Source: an uncultured Flavobacteriaceae bacterium
GTDB lineage: Bacteria; Bacteroidota; Bacteroidia; Flavobacteriales; Flavobacteriaceae
DNA length: 64,000 bases
Direction: 5' to 3'
Assembly (NCBI GenBank): GCA_913048115.1
Contig: CAJWVI010000007.1
Span: 1-64,000 of the forward strand
The translations under genes and the position numbers were made by a program. This document shows, piece by piece, positions 7,983 through 18,249 of the stretch. Below the pieces are notes generated by a model. It had not been told where the DNA came from. It saw nothing but the letters and a program-made list of their open reading frames with translations, and ran no database searches. The stretch's first letter is position 1; every line of letters begins with the position of its first letter.

Positions 7983-10289
7983 CTACAATGCAAATTCGGC
8001 TTTATTTTTAGTTGCTGAGTCTCCACCCACAAATACTTCAAAAGCACCTTTCTCTATAACCCACTGTTCTTGATTATTAAAAAAACCAAGTTCTTTGTCT
8101 GTTAGGGTGAATGTTATTTTTTTAGATTCGCCAGGTTGCAACATAAATTGCTTAAAACCTTTTAACTCTCTTACTGGCCTTGTAACACTTGCATACATAT
8201 CTCTAAGATATAACTGCGCTGTTTCTTTACCTTTTGTTTTTCCGGTGTTCGTTACTTTTACAGTAACAGTAACTTCTTTGTTTTTGGTATAGGTATTTAA
8301 AACAGTAAGATTTTCATAGCTAAAAGTAGTATAGCTCAATCCAAAACCAAAGGGATACAGTGGGGTGTTTTCTTCATCAGTATAGTGAGTCCAGAAAACT
8401 AAATCACTCCCAGGAATAGTTGGTCTACCTGTGTTTTTAAAATTATAGTACAAAGGTACTTGACCTACACTCCTGGGAAATGTCATAGGAAGCTTACCAC
8501 TAGGGTTATAATCACCATAGATTACTTGAGCCAGCGCATTTCCACTTTGAGTTCCTAGGTGCCACCCTTCTAAAATTGTTGGTATATGTTGAGCGGCCCA
8601 AGTAATGGTTAATGGTCTACCATTACTTAGCACCAAAATAATATTTTTATTTACAGCATATACAGCCTCTAGGAGTTGTTGTTGAACACCTGGCAAGCCT
8701 ATATTAGCTCTACTTCTTCCTTCACCACTTTGCAAACCATGTTCACCAAGAGCCATAATAACAACATCTGCATTTTTAGCAGTTAGAATAGCTTCATTAA
8801 AACCTGAAGTATCGGTAGTGTTTATAGTTAGCTCTGAGACAAACTCTGTCTTTCCAGTAACAACATCTGCTCCTTTTGCATAGGTAATTGTATTTTTTGA
8901 GTAAGCCTTTAAGCCTTCTAATAGAGATACTGCAGAATTATTCTCTGCGGCGAGCCTCCAATTACCAAGTGGGCTTGTTTTATCTGAAGCAAGTGCTCCA
9001 ATTACAGCAATCTTCTTACCTTTTTTTGATAATGGTAATAAGTTGCTTTGATTTTTTAAAAGTACAATAGACTTTTTGGCAACATCTAGTACTTCGTCTA
9101 AATTACTTTGACTACCAATAACAGATGCCTCTCGAGCTTCATCACAATATTTGTATGGGTCATCAAAAAGACCTAACTCAAATTTTACTTTAAGGATTCT
9201 ACCTGCTGCATCATGTATGAGCGCTTCATCTACTTTTCCTTGTTTAACAAGACTAGCCAATTCATTAACATACAGATGAGATTCCATGTCCATGTCTGAG
9301 CCTGCGTTTACGGCTAGCTCAGCTGCGTGGTTTCCATCTTTTGCGTATCCATGTGCAATCATTTCTGCAATAGAGCCCCAATCTGAGACAACAAACCCAT
9401 CAAAGTTCCATTTTTCTTTTAGTACCGTTCGCTGTAAATAAGTATCACCGGTTGCAGGAATTCCATTTAAATCATTAAATGAATTCATGAATGTTTTTAC
9501 TCCAGCATCTTTAGCTGCCTTAAATGGCGGCAAAATAATATTGTTTAATGTAGAGGTACCAACATCTGCGGTGTTGTAATCTCGTCCTGCTTCTGCAAAA
9601 CCGTAGGCTGCAAAATGTTTTGCACAGGCAGCTATGGTAGAAGGGCTTGATAAGTCTGTACCTTGAAAACCTTCCACACGCGCAATTGCTATTTTACTAC
9701 CAAGATAAGGATCTTCTCCAGCTCCCTCCATAACACGGCCCCATCTAGCATCTCTAGAGATGTCAACCATGGGTGCAAATGTCCAGTTAATTCCTGCAGC
9801 AGATGCCTCTAGAGCAGCTACTTGTGCAGAGTTTTTTATAGCCTCTAAATCCCAACTAGCAGCTTCTGCTATGGGTATTGGGCTTATAGTCTTATATCCA
9901 TGTATTACATCAAAACCAATGATAAGCGGTATGCCTAACCTGGATTCTTCTACAGCAATTTTTTGTACTGCTCGCACATCTTTAACACCAGTTACATTTA
10001 GCATAGAACCTACCCAACCCTTTTTTAGGTTATCCATTTTTTGGGCAGCTTCCCCACCCTTTGGTTCAGGTCCTGTAAAATCCCAAAAGCCATTGTATTG
10101 GTTCATTTGACCTATTTTTTCTTCTAAGGTCATTCGGTCTAATAGCATACTCACTTTTTGATCTGTAGAAAGTGTTTCACTTTTTAAGACCTCTGAGTTG
10201 AAGGCTAGTAAATCTGTTTCTTTTTCTTTACAAGAAAATAATTGTAAAACCGAAAAGAAAAATAGGATGTATAACGTTTTTGATTTCAT
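7983..10289 (-). CDS. bglX: GH3 beta-glucosidase lipoprotein
   Basis: A 768-residue glycoside hydrolase family 3 enzyme that should release glucose from beta-gluco-oligosaccharides. The lipoprotein signal ends at Cys20 (LQLFSC). The N-terminal barrel carries the KHFAAYG motif near residue 225 and the catalytic nucleophile Asp303 in the GFVVSDWGS block. The second domain has GEHGLQSGEGRSR, which probably supplies the acid/base Glu. A C-terminal fibronectin III-like domain covers the last about 90 residues. It follows the GH16 gene by 2 bases, so the endo- and exo-acting enzymes are co-expressed. The lipid anchor suggests a periplasmic or outer-membrane location. Confidence 0.94.
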   Translation of the reverse strand: MKSKTLYILFFFSVLQLFSCKEKETDLLAFNSEVLKSETLSTDQKVSMLLDRMTLEEKIGQMNQYNGFWDFTGPEPKGGEAAQKMDNLKKGWVGSMLNVTGVKDVRAVQKIAVEESRLGIPLIIGFDVIHGYKTISPIPIAEAASWDLEAIKNSAQVAALEASAAGINWTFAPMVDISRDARWGRVMEGAGEDPYLGSKIAIARVEGFQGTDLSSPSTIAACAKHFAAYGFAEAGRDYNTADVGTSTLNNIILPPFKAAKDAGVKTFMNSFNDLNGIPATGDTYLQRTVLKEKWNFDGFVVSDWGSIAEMIAHGYAKDGNHAAELAVNAGSDMDMESHLYVNELASLVKQGKVDEALIHDAAGRILKVKFELGLFDDPYKYCDEAREASVIGSQSNLDEVLDVAKKSIVLLKNQSNLLPLSKKGKKIAVIGALASDKTSPLGNWRLAAENNSAVSLLEGLKAYSKNTITYAKGADVVTGKTEFVSELTINTTDTSGFNEAILTAKNADVVIMALGEHGLQSGEGRSRANIGLPGVQQQLLEAVYAVNKNIILVLSNGRPLTITWAAQHIPTILEGWHLGTQSGNALAQVIYGDYNPSGKLPMTFPRSVGQVPLYYNFKNTGRPTIPGSDLVFWTHYTDEENTPLYPFGFGLSYTTFSYENLTVLNTYTKNKEVTVTVKVTNTGKTKGKETAQLYLRDMYASVTRPVRELKGFKQFMLQPGESKKITFTLTDKELGFFNNQEQWVIEKGAFEVFVGGDSATKNKAEFAL

Positions 10290-10291
10290 GC

Positions 10292-11926
10292 TTATTGGTA
10301 TACTCTTATGTAATCAACTTCCATACTAGATTGAGTAAAACCTGGGTCTATTTCACCACCAAAGTCGCCACCCATTGCAAAATTCATTATCAAAAAGAAA
10401 TCTTTATTGAAAGGAAAGTTTTGACTGTTAGGGAAAACATAAAATACGTTTCCATTTACTGCAAATCGAATGTCTGCCTCACTCCAGGTAACTTCATAGG
10501 TGTTGAAAGAATCTGAAGCGCCAGGAATTATAGTAGAACTAGTAATGGCATCTCCACCAGAATTTCCTGGAAAATGTAAGGAAGAATTAATGCGATCTTG
10601 CTCATTTCCTCGGTGTTCCATAATATCAATTTCACCAGCTCCTGGCCAAGGATTTGTTGGTAAATCTGCTCCAAGCATCCATAAAGCTGGCCAAGTACCA
10701 CCTCCTGTAGGAAGTTTTGCTCTTATTTCAACACGCCCGTATTGAAACTCAAAATTATCTTGTGTTCTAATACGTCCAGAGGTATAATTTGCACCAGAAA
10801 ATTCTTCGGCTATAGCGGTAATTACTAGGTTTCCATTTTCAACTTTTATATTCTCTGGGCGATCAGTGTAGTATTGGGATTCATTATTACCCCAACCACC
10901 GGCACCTAGATCGTGTTTCCAGTTTCCAGAACATACCACGCCATCAGTATCAAACTCATCTGCCCAAACTAAAACATCAAAGTTTCCAGAACCAGTATCT
11001 CCTGTTACAGATGTTTCACAATCAGTATCACCGCCGCCAGCACCGCCGCCGCCAGCACCATCTTGAGGAACAAATGTATGGTACCAAGCTAATTCATTTC
11101 CAGGTGGATCAAAAGGATCTTGTATACCACGAACTACTAATTTATCATTAGTTAATTCTAAGATAGTGTAGGACATAGCACCAGACCAGTATGATAACAT
11201 ACTGTTTGTAACTACCAATTCTTGTACACCATTGTTGTCAATAATAGAAAACAGTGTGTTTGTGGCAATTTGAGAATTAATATCTCTACACTCATCTGCA
11301 AACTCACCAGGATTAGCGTCTGGAAAAAATCTTTTTACTTCTGCCCAATTGATAAATGAAGCTTCTGTAGTTTCAAGAGTATAGGTAAGATCTGTATTAA
11401 AGGTTAATACATCATCATACATACAAGGGTTTAATTGATTAGGAGCTGCAGAGAAATAATTAGGAAAGTTCTCTAATGGATCTCCAACGCCAAAGTGACC
11501 AGCGTTTGATGAATCCCAAATCCAATTTTTTGAGCCATTTCCAGCAATCATTTCTAGTACAACAGGATCAATAAAAACATCAACATTTAGATCAAGAGTT
11601 ACAACAATACTACTAGAAACTCCTGCCCTACCAAAGGCAATAACTTGAACTTGTTGTTGGTATTCTCCGGGGGTCGTATATCTGTTTTTTGCCTCCAGAC
11701 CATTTCCAACAACAACAGGTTGTGCCCCGTCAGAAAAAATAACGTGAAAATTAATAGCATTTTCAGCAGAGGGTACTAGGGTAACGTTTCCAGAATTGTC
11801 ATCAGCAACACTTACAGTAACTTGCAAATTTGTAGGTGTAATTATATCTCCAAATTCAAAATCATCTTTTTGGCACCCTAAAACAACTGCTAGCAGTAAA
11901 ATACCTATTGTATATATATATTTCAT
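10292..11926 (-). CDS. GH16 endo-beta-1,3-glucanase (laminarinase-like) lipoprotein
   Basis: A 544-residue lipoprotein (lipobox VVLGC, Cys18). Residues about 32-115 form a PKD-like module related to that of the neighbouring PKD lipoprotein. Residues about 115-290 form a further beta-rich domain I cannot name. A Gly-rich linker (about 291-299) precedes the GH16 domain at about 315-544. The catalytic motif GEIDIMEHRG places the nucleophile at Glu432, the assisting Asp at 434 and the acid/base at Glu437. The single residue between Asp434's Ile and Glu437 gives the beta-bulge form usual in laminarinases. It should cleave laminarin internally at the cell surface. It sits 16 bases after the PKD lipoprotein gene. 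Confidence 0.92.
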   Translation of the reverse strand: MKYIYTIGILLLAVVLGCQKDDFEFGDIITPTNLQVTVSVADDNSGNVTLVPSAENAINFHVIFSDGAQPVVVGNGLEAKNRYTTPGEYQQQVQVIAFGRAGVSSSIVVTLDLNVDVFIDPVVLEMIAGNGSKNWIWDSSNAGHFGVGDPLENFPNYFSAAPNQLNPCMYDDVLTFNTDLTYTLETTEASFINWAEVKRFFPDANPGEFADECRDINSQIATNTLFSIIDNNGVQELVVTNSMLSYWSGAMSYTILELTNDKLVVRGIQDPFDPPGNELAWYHTFVPQDGAGGGGAGGGDTDCETSVTGDTGSGNFDVLVWADEFDTDGVVCSGNWKHDLGAGGWGNNESQYYTDRPENIKVENGNLVITAIAEEFSGANYTSGRIRTQDNFEFQYGRVEIRAKLPTGGGTWPALWMLGADLPTNPWPGAGEIDIMEHRGNEQDRINSSLHFPGNSGGDAITSSTIIPGASDSFNTYEVTWSEADIRFAVNGNVFYVFPNSQNFPFNKDFFLIMNFAMGGDFGGEIDPGFTQSSMEVDYIRVYQ

Positions 11927-11942
11927 CTTCGTGATTATTTTT

Positions 11943-13520
11943 TTAATTTGTTAATTCTATATCATCAAAATAGTATGTAGAACCATCACCTGCAAGGTCT
12001 ACAACAAATTCAAAGAATATTACAATTCTATTATAGTCTACACTAGAATCAATCAAGGCTTCAAAATCAAATACTAAAGTCTCCCAAGTATTAGCTACCG
12101 TAGTATTTACATCTAAAAATATTTGATTCCCTGTGTTTTGATTTTCTATGGCTACCCTAACCGGAATATTTGATTTTGGAGACCATGTTGTTATTGCAAT
12201 CTTTCCAGTATCAGAGAAGTCAACAGCCGTATCAACATCAATAAAAGTACCTGCATAAAACACAGAACCTTCTGTTTTGATTGTTTGCATAACAGTGTTA
12301 CTTGTATTCTCACCACTCATGTCTGGGTTCATCTCAATGGTAGAATCAGCACCTTCAAAACCAAGGAAAGTGTATGATGCTGCTGGAAGTTCAAAATCAA
12401 TAGGAAGTGCAATTCCATCTCCAGTGTCTATTCCGACAGATTGTTCTATATCATCAAAATAGAATGTAGTTCCTGTTCCAGGATTTCCAAAATCAAAGAA
12501 AATAACAACCTTAGAGTACTCTTGCTCTGTAAGCCCTGTAAAATCAAAGTTAACCTCTTCCCAAGCATTGGCTGTTGTAGTGATAGCATCAATTTCTGCG
12601 GAGATATTAGGGTCTGTACCGTTTTCTAGTTTTAACTTCACAGTAAGTCCAGCAGCTGGAGACCACGTTTTAATTGTAAACCCTTGAAAATCTGTAAAAT
12701 CTATTGGAGCTCCAAGTTCAAGAATGCTTCCTGCATATACCTCTGCTCCTGGCTCTTTGAAAAACTGGGCAACAGTTGCGCTAGTGTTTATACCAGATGG
12801 GTCAGGATTATCTATTAAAGAAGTGGTGGCACCTCCAAAACTTGTTGAGGCTGAGGCATAATCAATAGTTTGAGATTCAAAATCAATAGGAAGTGTTAAA
12901 GGGTTTTCTATAACTACTTCTGTGGTACTTTCTACAGTTGCAGTACTCCCTGCATACGCCACAACTCTCACACTATAGGTTCCTGTGTTTGAGTAGGTAT
13001 AGCCTACAGATTCTCCTTGCATAAATGGTGTGGGGGCTTGATTTGGATCTTCACCAAAGGTAACTTCATACCCGGTAGCTAAATCTGCCGTGGCAGAAAC
13101 CGAGATAGAAAAAGCATCTCCAGATATTGGCGTAATTGTTACTACTAAATTTTCTGGAGGTAAAAAAGAAACAACTACCTCTTGTAAAAGCGAGGCTGTT
13201 TCTCCATTAAGGTTGGTTCCTGTAAGAGTTGCAGTATAGACTCCTTCTTGATACACATGAGTAAAAACAGCTCCTGGTTGTACCATAGCTACTTCACTAT
13301 CATCTCCAAAATCTAAAGAGTATTCTACCACACTTTCACCACTAGGTGTTAAGGTAACACTACCTGTATTATCCTGTGTTATTTGAACTAACAAAGAAAG
13401 GTTTGACGGTACTTCTATACCGTCTGTAAATGCTGTATCCCTATCCTCTTGTGTGCATGATAGTACAACAATTAAAAACAATGCACTTAGGAGGAAGGGA
13501 TATATCTTAAATATTTTCAT
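11943..13520 (-). CDS. PKD-domain surface glycan-binding lipoprotein
   Basis: A lipoprotein with a lipobox near residue 22 (VVLSC), followed by two PKD-like domains (about 38-118 and 124-205) and two carbohydrate-binding-like modules (about 209-367 and 373-525). The modules match those of the T9SS protein at 6648. In the position after susD such proteins normally serve as outer-membrane surface glycan-binding proteins that hold the polysaccharide for SusCD. I chose the ATG at 13520, since the in-frame GTG 6 bases upstream adds little. No enzyme motif is visible. It lies 14 bases from susD. Confidence 0.85.
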   Translation of the reverse strand: MKIFKIYPFLLSALFLIVVLSCTQEDRDTAFTDGIEVPSNLSLLVQITQDNTGSVTLTPSGESVVEYSLDFGDDSEVAMVQPGAVFTHVYQEGVYTATLTGTNLNGETASLLQEVVVSFLPPENLVVTITPISGDAFSISVSATADLATGYEVTFGEDPNQAPTPFMQGESVGYTYSNTGTYSVRVVAYAGSTATVESTTEVVIENPLTLPIDFESQTIDYASASTSFGGATTSLIDNPDPSGINTSATVAQFFKEPGAEVYAGSILELGAPIDFTDFQGFTIKTWSPAAGLTVKLKLENGTDPNISAEIDAITTTANAWEEVNFDFTGLTEQEYSKVVIFFDFGNPGTGTTFYFDDIEQSVGIDTGDGIALPIDFELPAASYTFLGFEGADSTIEMNPDMSGENTSNTVMQTIKTEGSVFYAGTFIDVDTAVDFSDTGKIAITTWSPKSNIPVRVAIENQNTGNQIFLDVNTTVANTWETLVFDFEALIDSSVDYNRIVIFFEFVVDLAGDGSTYYFDDIELTN

Positions 13521-13534
13521 AATCACTTATTTTT

Positions 13535-15025
13535 TTAGTATCCTGGATTTTGTTGCCATCTATTCCCTGCTAGTTGTATTTCAACTAGTGGAATTGGAAA
13601 TAATTCATTTTTACCTGCACTGAAGCCTTCAATTTCTTGAGCAGCTCTACCTGTTCTAACCAAATCAAAGAAGTGGTGTCCTTCACCCACAAGCTCTAAT
13701 CTTCGTTCATTGTATATTGCTTGTGTTAATGCAGACCCTGAAACATTAACATCAATTAATGTTGTTCTTAGTCTTACTCTATTAAGGTATTGACGCGCTA
13801 ACACATCATTACCATCTCCTTGATTGTGAGCTTCTGCTGCCATTAACAAAACATCTGCAAAACGAATGGCTCTGTAGTTGTTTGGGTTGGTTAAGTTTTG
13901 ATCTCCAATATTAGTATCTCCAACTCTTGGAATGTACTTACGGTTAAAAAATCCTGTATGCTCAAAACCTTCTGTAAAGGTTATACCTGCACCATCATTA
14001 AAATCTGAATTTGCAGCTGCAAAAGCAACAATATCTAATATAGCAAACTCTCTACGTGCATCATCTTGGTCAAAGGCATCAAAAACCTCTTGGGTTGGAA
14101 TATTAAAACTAAAACCAGATTCAAACAAAGGGCCATTGAAATTACGAGGACCGTTAAAACCAATAGCAACGTTTCCTTCACTACACTGCAGACAACCAAA
14201 ACCGGCTCCTTCTACATCTGTATATTGTATTTCAAATACCGATTCAATATTGTTTTCATTGTCATTTTCAAACAAGGTGCTATAATCTTCAACCAAATCA
14301 TACACGCCGCTATTAATAACATCGTCCAACACTGGAGCTGCTAATGAATATTTATTTTGGTATAAGTATACCCTCCCTAACAGAGCTTGTGCAGCTCCTT
14401 TAGTAACTCTTCCTGTTTCAGCTTGCATTAGTGGTAAATTGTCTGCAGCAAACATAAGATCAATCTCTATTTGTGCATATACCTCTGCTGCTGGGGTTCT
14501 ATCAATAGTATTTTGATCACCAAATAATAAACGTTGATCAACTGCTAAGGGTACATCACCAAAGAATTTTACCAATTCAAAATAATAGTAGGCTCTTAGA
14601 AAAGTAGCCTGCCCTATTACATTTTCTTTATTTGGAAAGTCTGTCTTGTCTTTAAATTCAAGAATATAGTTGGCTCTATTAACACCAGCGTACATCCAGT
14701 TCCACACATCGCGCAATTGATCATTAATAGGGGTATGAATCATATCATCAATTTCTTGAATACCTGGAACATCTGTAGCACTCTCACCACCAGCTAATGT
14801 ATTGTCTGAAGCTATTTCTCCAAGCATTACATTAAGATAACTTGATTGCAACAAATCGTAGGCCCCAATAAGAGCACTTTGGTAATCTGCTTCAGAATTA
14901 AAAAAGTTTTCTGAATTTTCGTCTTCAGAACTAACATTGACAAAATCATCACTACAAGAAAATAGTAAAGTAGATGCTAAGCCAATAAATAGTGCTGCTT
15001 TGTATGTATATCTCATTATATTCAT
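13535..15025 (-). CDS. susD: SusD/RagB-family outer-membrane glycan-binding lipoprotein
   Basis: A 496-residue SusD-like protein with a lipoprotein signal ending in LLFSC, SusD-like N-terminal helices and TPR-like repeats. Family features include FLRAYYYFELVKFFGDVPL, RVTKGAAQALLGRVYLYQ and the C-terminal ERRLELVGEGHHFFDLVRTG stretch. It caps the SusC transporter and captures oligosaccharide at the cell surface. It starts 4 bases after the SusC stop, so translation is probably coupled. A second in-frame ATG lies 9 bases downstream of the chosen start. Substrate is inferred as beta-1,3-glucan from the GH16 and GH3 genes. Confidence 0.95.
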   Translation of the reverse strand: MNIMRYTYKAALFIGLASTLLFSCSDDFVNVSSEDENSENFFNSEADYQSALIGAYDLLQSSYLNVMLGEIASDNTLAGGESATDVPGIQEIDDMIHTPINDQLRDVWNWMYAGVNRANYILEFKDKTDFPNKENVIGQATFLRAYYYFELVKFFGDVPLAVDQRLLFGDQNTIDRTPAAEVYAQIEIDLMFAADNLPLMQAETGRVTKGAAQALLGRVYLYQNKYSLAAPVLDDVINSGVYDLVEDYSTLFENDNENNIESVFEIQYTDVEGAGFGCLQCSEGNVAIGFNGPRNFNGPLFESGFSFNIPTQEVFDAFDQDDARREFAILDIVAFAAANSDFNDGAGITFTEGFEHTGFFNRKYIPRVGDTNIGDQNLTNPNNYRAIRFADVLLMAAEAHNQGDGNDVLARQYLNRVRLRTTLIDVNVSGSALTQAIYNERRLELVGEGHHFFDLVRTGRAAQEIEGFSAGKNELFPIPLVEIQLAGNRWQQNPGY

Positions 15026-15029
15026 AGCA

Positions 15030-18000
15030 TTAAAATTTTAGTTGTAAACCAAATAAATATGTTTTAGGCGTTGGGTAAAAACCATAGTCAATACCTCCAC
15101 CAATAGGTTGTCCAGTTGATCCCGTTGGATCGTACCCGGTGTACTTTGTCAATGTCACTAAGTTACTTGCAGAAACATAGAAACGTAATTCATTAATTTT
15201 ATAATCTTCTAAGAAAGTGTCTGAAAGGGTGTATCCTACTTGTAAGTTTTGAAGTCTTACAAATGAACCATCCTCTACAAAAAAGTCTGAAAACTGATTG
15301 TTTTGAGTAGCTCCTGTTGTTACACGAGGTGTTGTGTTTGAGGTGCCTGCTCCATTCCATCTATCTAAGTATTGCGCAGAACGATTAGTAAGTGGTTGAA
15401 AACGCTCATAATTACGTACAATTTCATTTCCTACCGATGCAAACACATAGGTAAGAAAATCAAAGTTCTTATAAGAAAAACCTAAGTTTAAACCAAAGGT
15501 TGCATCAGCAATAGGATCTCCAAGGTAGGTTTTATCATCATTTGTAATTTCACCATCACCATTTACATCTACAAAACGTAAATCTCCTGGTTGAGCGTTA
15601 TTTTGCAGCGCATGAGCATCAACTTCTTCTTGTGTTTGAAAAACACCATCTGTTTGATATCCTCTAAAGTATCCTATAGGCATACCTGCTTCCATTCTTG
15701 CTGGCGCTTCTTGTCCAACTCCAAAGGATCCACCTGCTAGAAAACTAGATTCTCCGTTTACTTCTAATACTTCATTTTTAAGTGCTGTAGCATTAAAGCC
15801 AATGTTGTACTTAAAGTTTTCAGAAACTTTTTTTCTATAAGAAAGGCTTAATTCAAATCCTTTATTTTCTACAGAACCAGCATTAACAGTAGGAGCTCCG
15901 GAACCTGGCCCACTTCCACCTAAAATACCCGAGGTTTGAGGTGTAATTAATAAATCTTCGGTACGTCTTGTAAAATAGTCTAAAGATACATCCAGTTTAT
16001 TTTCAAAAAACTTAGCATCAAGACCTACATCAAATGTGTATTGCTTTTCCCAGCGTATCTCTGGATTTGACAACCCTCCAATGGCTGTACCAAAAATTAA
16101 CTCACCATCTATAACATAAGCACCCTCACCGTTTAATAAAGATTCAAAACCAAAATCTCTAATTCTATCATTTCCAAGGATACCGTATGATGTTCTAATT
16201 TTTAAGAAATTAAACATAGTACTTTCGTTTAAGAAACCTTCTTCAGAGACTATCCAACCAGCCGATGCCGATGGGAAATACCCAAATTTGTTTTCAGGAC
16301 CAAATTTTGTAGAACCATCTCTTCTTAGTACACCAGAAAATAAATATTTTCCTTTATAATCATATTGCAAACGTGCAAAGTAAGAAAGAAGTCTTGCATC
16401 AAAGGTGTTACCTCCATTTTGGAAATTATTTGTAACAATCTCTGCATCTTGAACCGTTACGTCAACCCCAGTGGTCCCTGGTACGTTAATACCCGTAAAA
16501 CCAGTAAACCTACCCGTTGTTTGAAACACAGAGGTTCCAAGGGTAACATCTACTTTGTGGGTATCATAAAAGGTATTGTTATAGTTTGCAAAAGCATCAA
16601 AAGTATAATCTCTAAATATGTTTGCTGACTGAGAGATAATATCTCTATCTGTATCTATGTTAAATACTTTACCAGAACCATAAAACACAGCTGGTGAATA
16701 ACTAAAACCAAAAACCTCTGCGTAGTTTGCTTGGATTCTAGATTCTATTTTAAAGTGCTCAAGAAACTTATAGTTAAGGCCAAAGTTTCCACTAAGCTTT
16801 CTTACTCGTGTATTGTTATTGGTATTATCCATCTGTGCGATAGGATTAATAACTTCATTGCCTAAACCTTCTGCCAATGAATAATTTCCAGACTCGTCTC
16901 TTACATTAAAGGTAGGAGCATTATTAATTGCGTTATATAATACAGAACCCAAAGAATTCTCTATAAGAGTTTTACGCTTTATCCCAGAAAAAAGAATAGA
17001 AGTATTAAGCTCAATGTTTTTTAGGATTCTTCTATCATGACTCAGTCTTGAGGTAAAACGATTGAAGTTGGCTTTATCACCACCCACAATACCATCTTGT
17101 GTAAGGTAAGAGGCACTAAAAGAAGTACGACCATTTTTTGTACCACCAGAAACAGATATATCTGCATTATATATAGGAGCAGATTGAAACACTTCGTCTT
17201 GCCAATCTGTACCTTGACCCAAGGTACCCACATCACCAAACAAAGGAGCTTCTCCATTATTAATTCTAGCTTCGTTTACAAGCCCAGCATATTCTGTTGC
17301 ATTAAGTACTGATATCTTTCGAGTAGTTTCTTGAATTCCGTAATATGTTTTAAAATCAAATTTAATGTCAGAATCATAAGAACCACTCTTTGTCGTTATT
17401 AAAATAACACCATTGGCTGCTCTTACCCCATAAATTCCGGCAGTAGCATCTTTTAATACATTAATAGATTCTATATCTGAGGGATTTATGACACTTAAAT
17501 CTTCAATAACATTACCATCTAGTAATATTAGTGGTCTACTATCACCATTGGTAGCAATACCACGAATTTTAATATCAAGACCACTACCTGGTGCACCAGA
17601 GCTTGGGCTGATTTGAACCCCAGCAACTTGACCTTGTAATGCCTGCTCTATTCTAGTGGGCTTTAAATCCTCAATGGTCTCGCTAGATACTACAGATACT
17701 GCACCCGTAATTTCTTTTTTACGCTGGGTACCATACCCCACGATTAAAACCTCCTCTAAAGAATCTACATCTGGCGTTAACGAGACAGTAATGTTCATTT
17801 GAGAGGTGATGCGTTTTTCTGAATTAACAAAACCTACGTATGATATGACTAAAATGTCATTCATGGTAACTTCGTCAATTTTGAAATTTCCATCAAAATC
17901 TGTGGTAACACCATTTTGAGTTCCTTTCACCAAAACGGTAGCGCCTAATAAAGGTATGTTTTGGTTTTGATCTACAACAGTTCCTGTTATTGAAAAGTTT

Positions 18001-18059
18001 TGAGCACTTGCTACAAAACAAAAACAAAATACAGCAACAAAAAGACTAATGTGTTTCAT
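15030..18059 (-). CDS. susC: SusC/RagA-family TonB-dependent oligosaccharide transporter
   Basis: A 1009-residue outer-membrane transporter. It has a signal peptide ending near ASAQ, an N-terminal carboxypeptidase-regulatory-like beta domain (about 22-100), a TonB-box and plug region beginning EEVLIVGYGTQRKKEITGAV, and a long beta barrel ending in the aromatic terminus FGLQLKF. The plug carries the SusC-type GAPGSGLDIKIRG segment. With SusD it imports oligosaccharides produced by the surface GH16. It is the first gene of the seven-gene locus and lies 232 bases downstream of the regulator on the same strand. Confidence 0.96.
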   Translation of the reverse strand: MKHISLFVAVFCFCFVASAQNFSITGTVVDQNQNIPLLGATVLVKGTQNGVTTDFDGNFKIDEVTMNDILVISYVGFVNSEKRITSQMNITVSLTPDVDSLEEVLIVGYGTQRKKEITGAVSVVSSETIEDLKPTRIEQALQGQVAGVQISPSSGAPGSGLDIKIRGIATNGDSRPLILLDGNVIEDLSVINPSDIESINVLKDATAGIYGVRAANGVILITTKSGSYDSDIKFDFKTYYGIQETTRKISVLNATEYAGLVNEARINNGEAPLFGDVGTLGQGTDWQDEVFQSAPIYNADISVSGGTKNGRTSFSASYLTQDGIVGGDKANFNRFTSRLSHDRRILKNIELNTSILFSGIKRKTLIENSLGSVLYNAINNAPTFNVRDESGNYSLAEGLGNEVINPIAQMDNTNNNTRVRKLSGNFGLNYKFLEHFKIESRIQANYAEVFGFSYSPAVFYGSGKVFNIDTDRDIISQSANIFRDYTFDAFANYNNTFYDTHKVDVTLGTSVFQTTGRFTGFTGINVPGTTGVDVTVQDAEIVTNNFQNGGNTFDARLLSYFARLQYDYKGKYLFSGVLRRDGSTKFGPENKFGYFPSASAGWIVSEEGFLNESTMFNFLKIRTSYGILGNDRIRDFGFESLLNGEGAYVIDGELIFGTAIGGLSNPEIRWEKQYTFDVGLDAKFFENKLDVSLDYFTRRTEDLLITPQTSGILGGSGPGSGAPTVNAGSVENKGFELSLSYRKKVSENFKYNIGFNATALKNEVLEVNGESSFLAGGSFGVGQEAPARMEAGMPIGYFRGYQTDGVFQTQEEVDAHALQNNAQPGDLRFVDVNGDGEITNDDKTYLGDPIADATFGLNLGFSYKNFDFLTYVFASVGNEIVRNYERFQPLTNRSAQYLDRWNGAGTSNTTPRVTTGATQNNQFSDFFVEDGSFVRLQNLQVGYTLSDTFLEDYKINELRFYVSASNLVTLTKYTGYDPTGSTGQPIGGGIDYGFYPTPKTYLFGLQLKF

Positions 18060-18137
18060 TCAATATAATTTTAGTACAATATAAGTATATGAAACTAACA
18101 TTTTATTGATATAACCCCATACAAATAGCATACATCA

Positions 18138-18171
18138 CAAATATAGGGGTCATACTTTATGAATACACCAA
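18138..18171 (-). promoter_or_regulatory. Candidate Bacteroidota-type promoter of susC
   Basis: On the minus strand, 18145-18138 reads TATATTTG, an exact match to the Bacteroidota -7 consensus TAnnTTTG. A TTG at 18171-18169 lies 23 bases upstream as a possible -33 element, at the long end of the usual spacing. It would give a leader of about 75 bases before the susC ATG. Confidence 0.4.
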
Positions 18172-18249
18172 CAATAACGCAATGACAGCGTAAATAAAGT
18201 GTAATTAAAAAAAGTAGATAAAACACACAAAACAAGTGGATTAGACACC

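Noticed and set aside
11029-11060. GC-rich CCGCCG repeats in AT-rich DNA
   Set aside because: They encode the Gly-rich linker before the GH16 domain. The composition follows from Gly codons and needs no transfer event.
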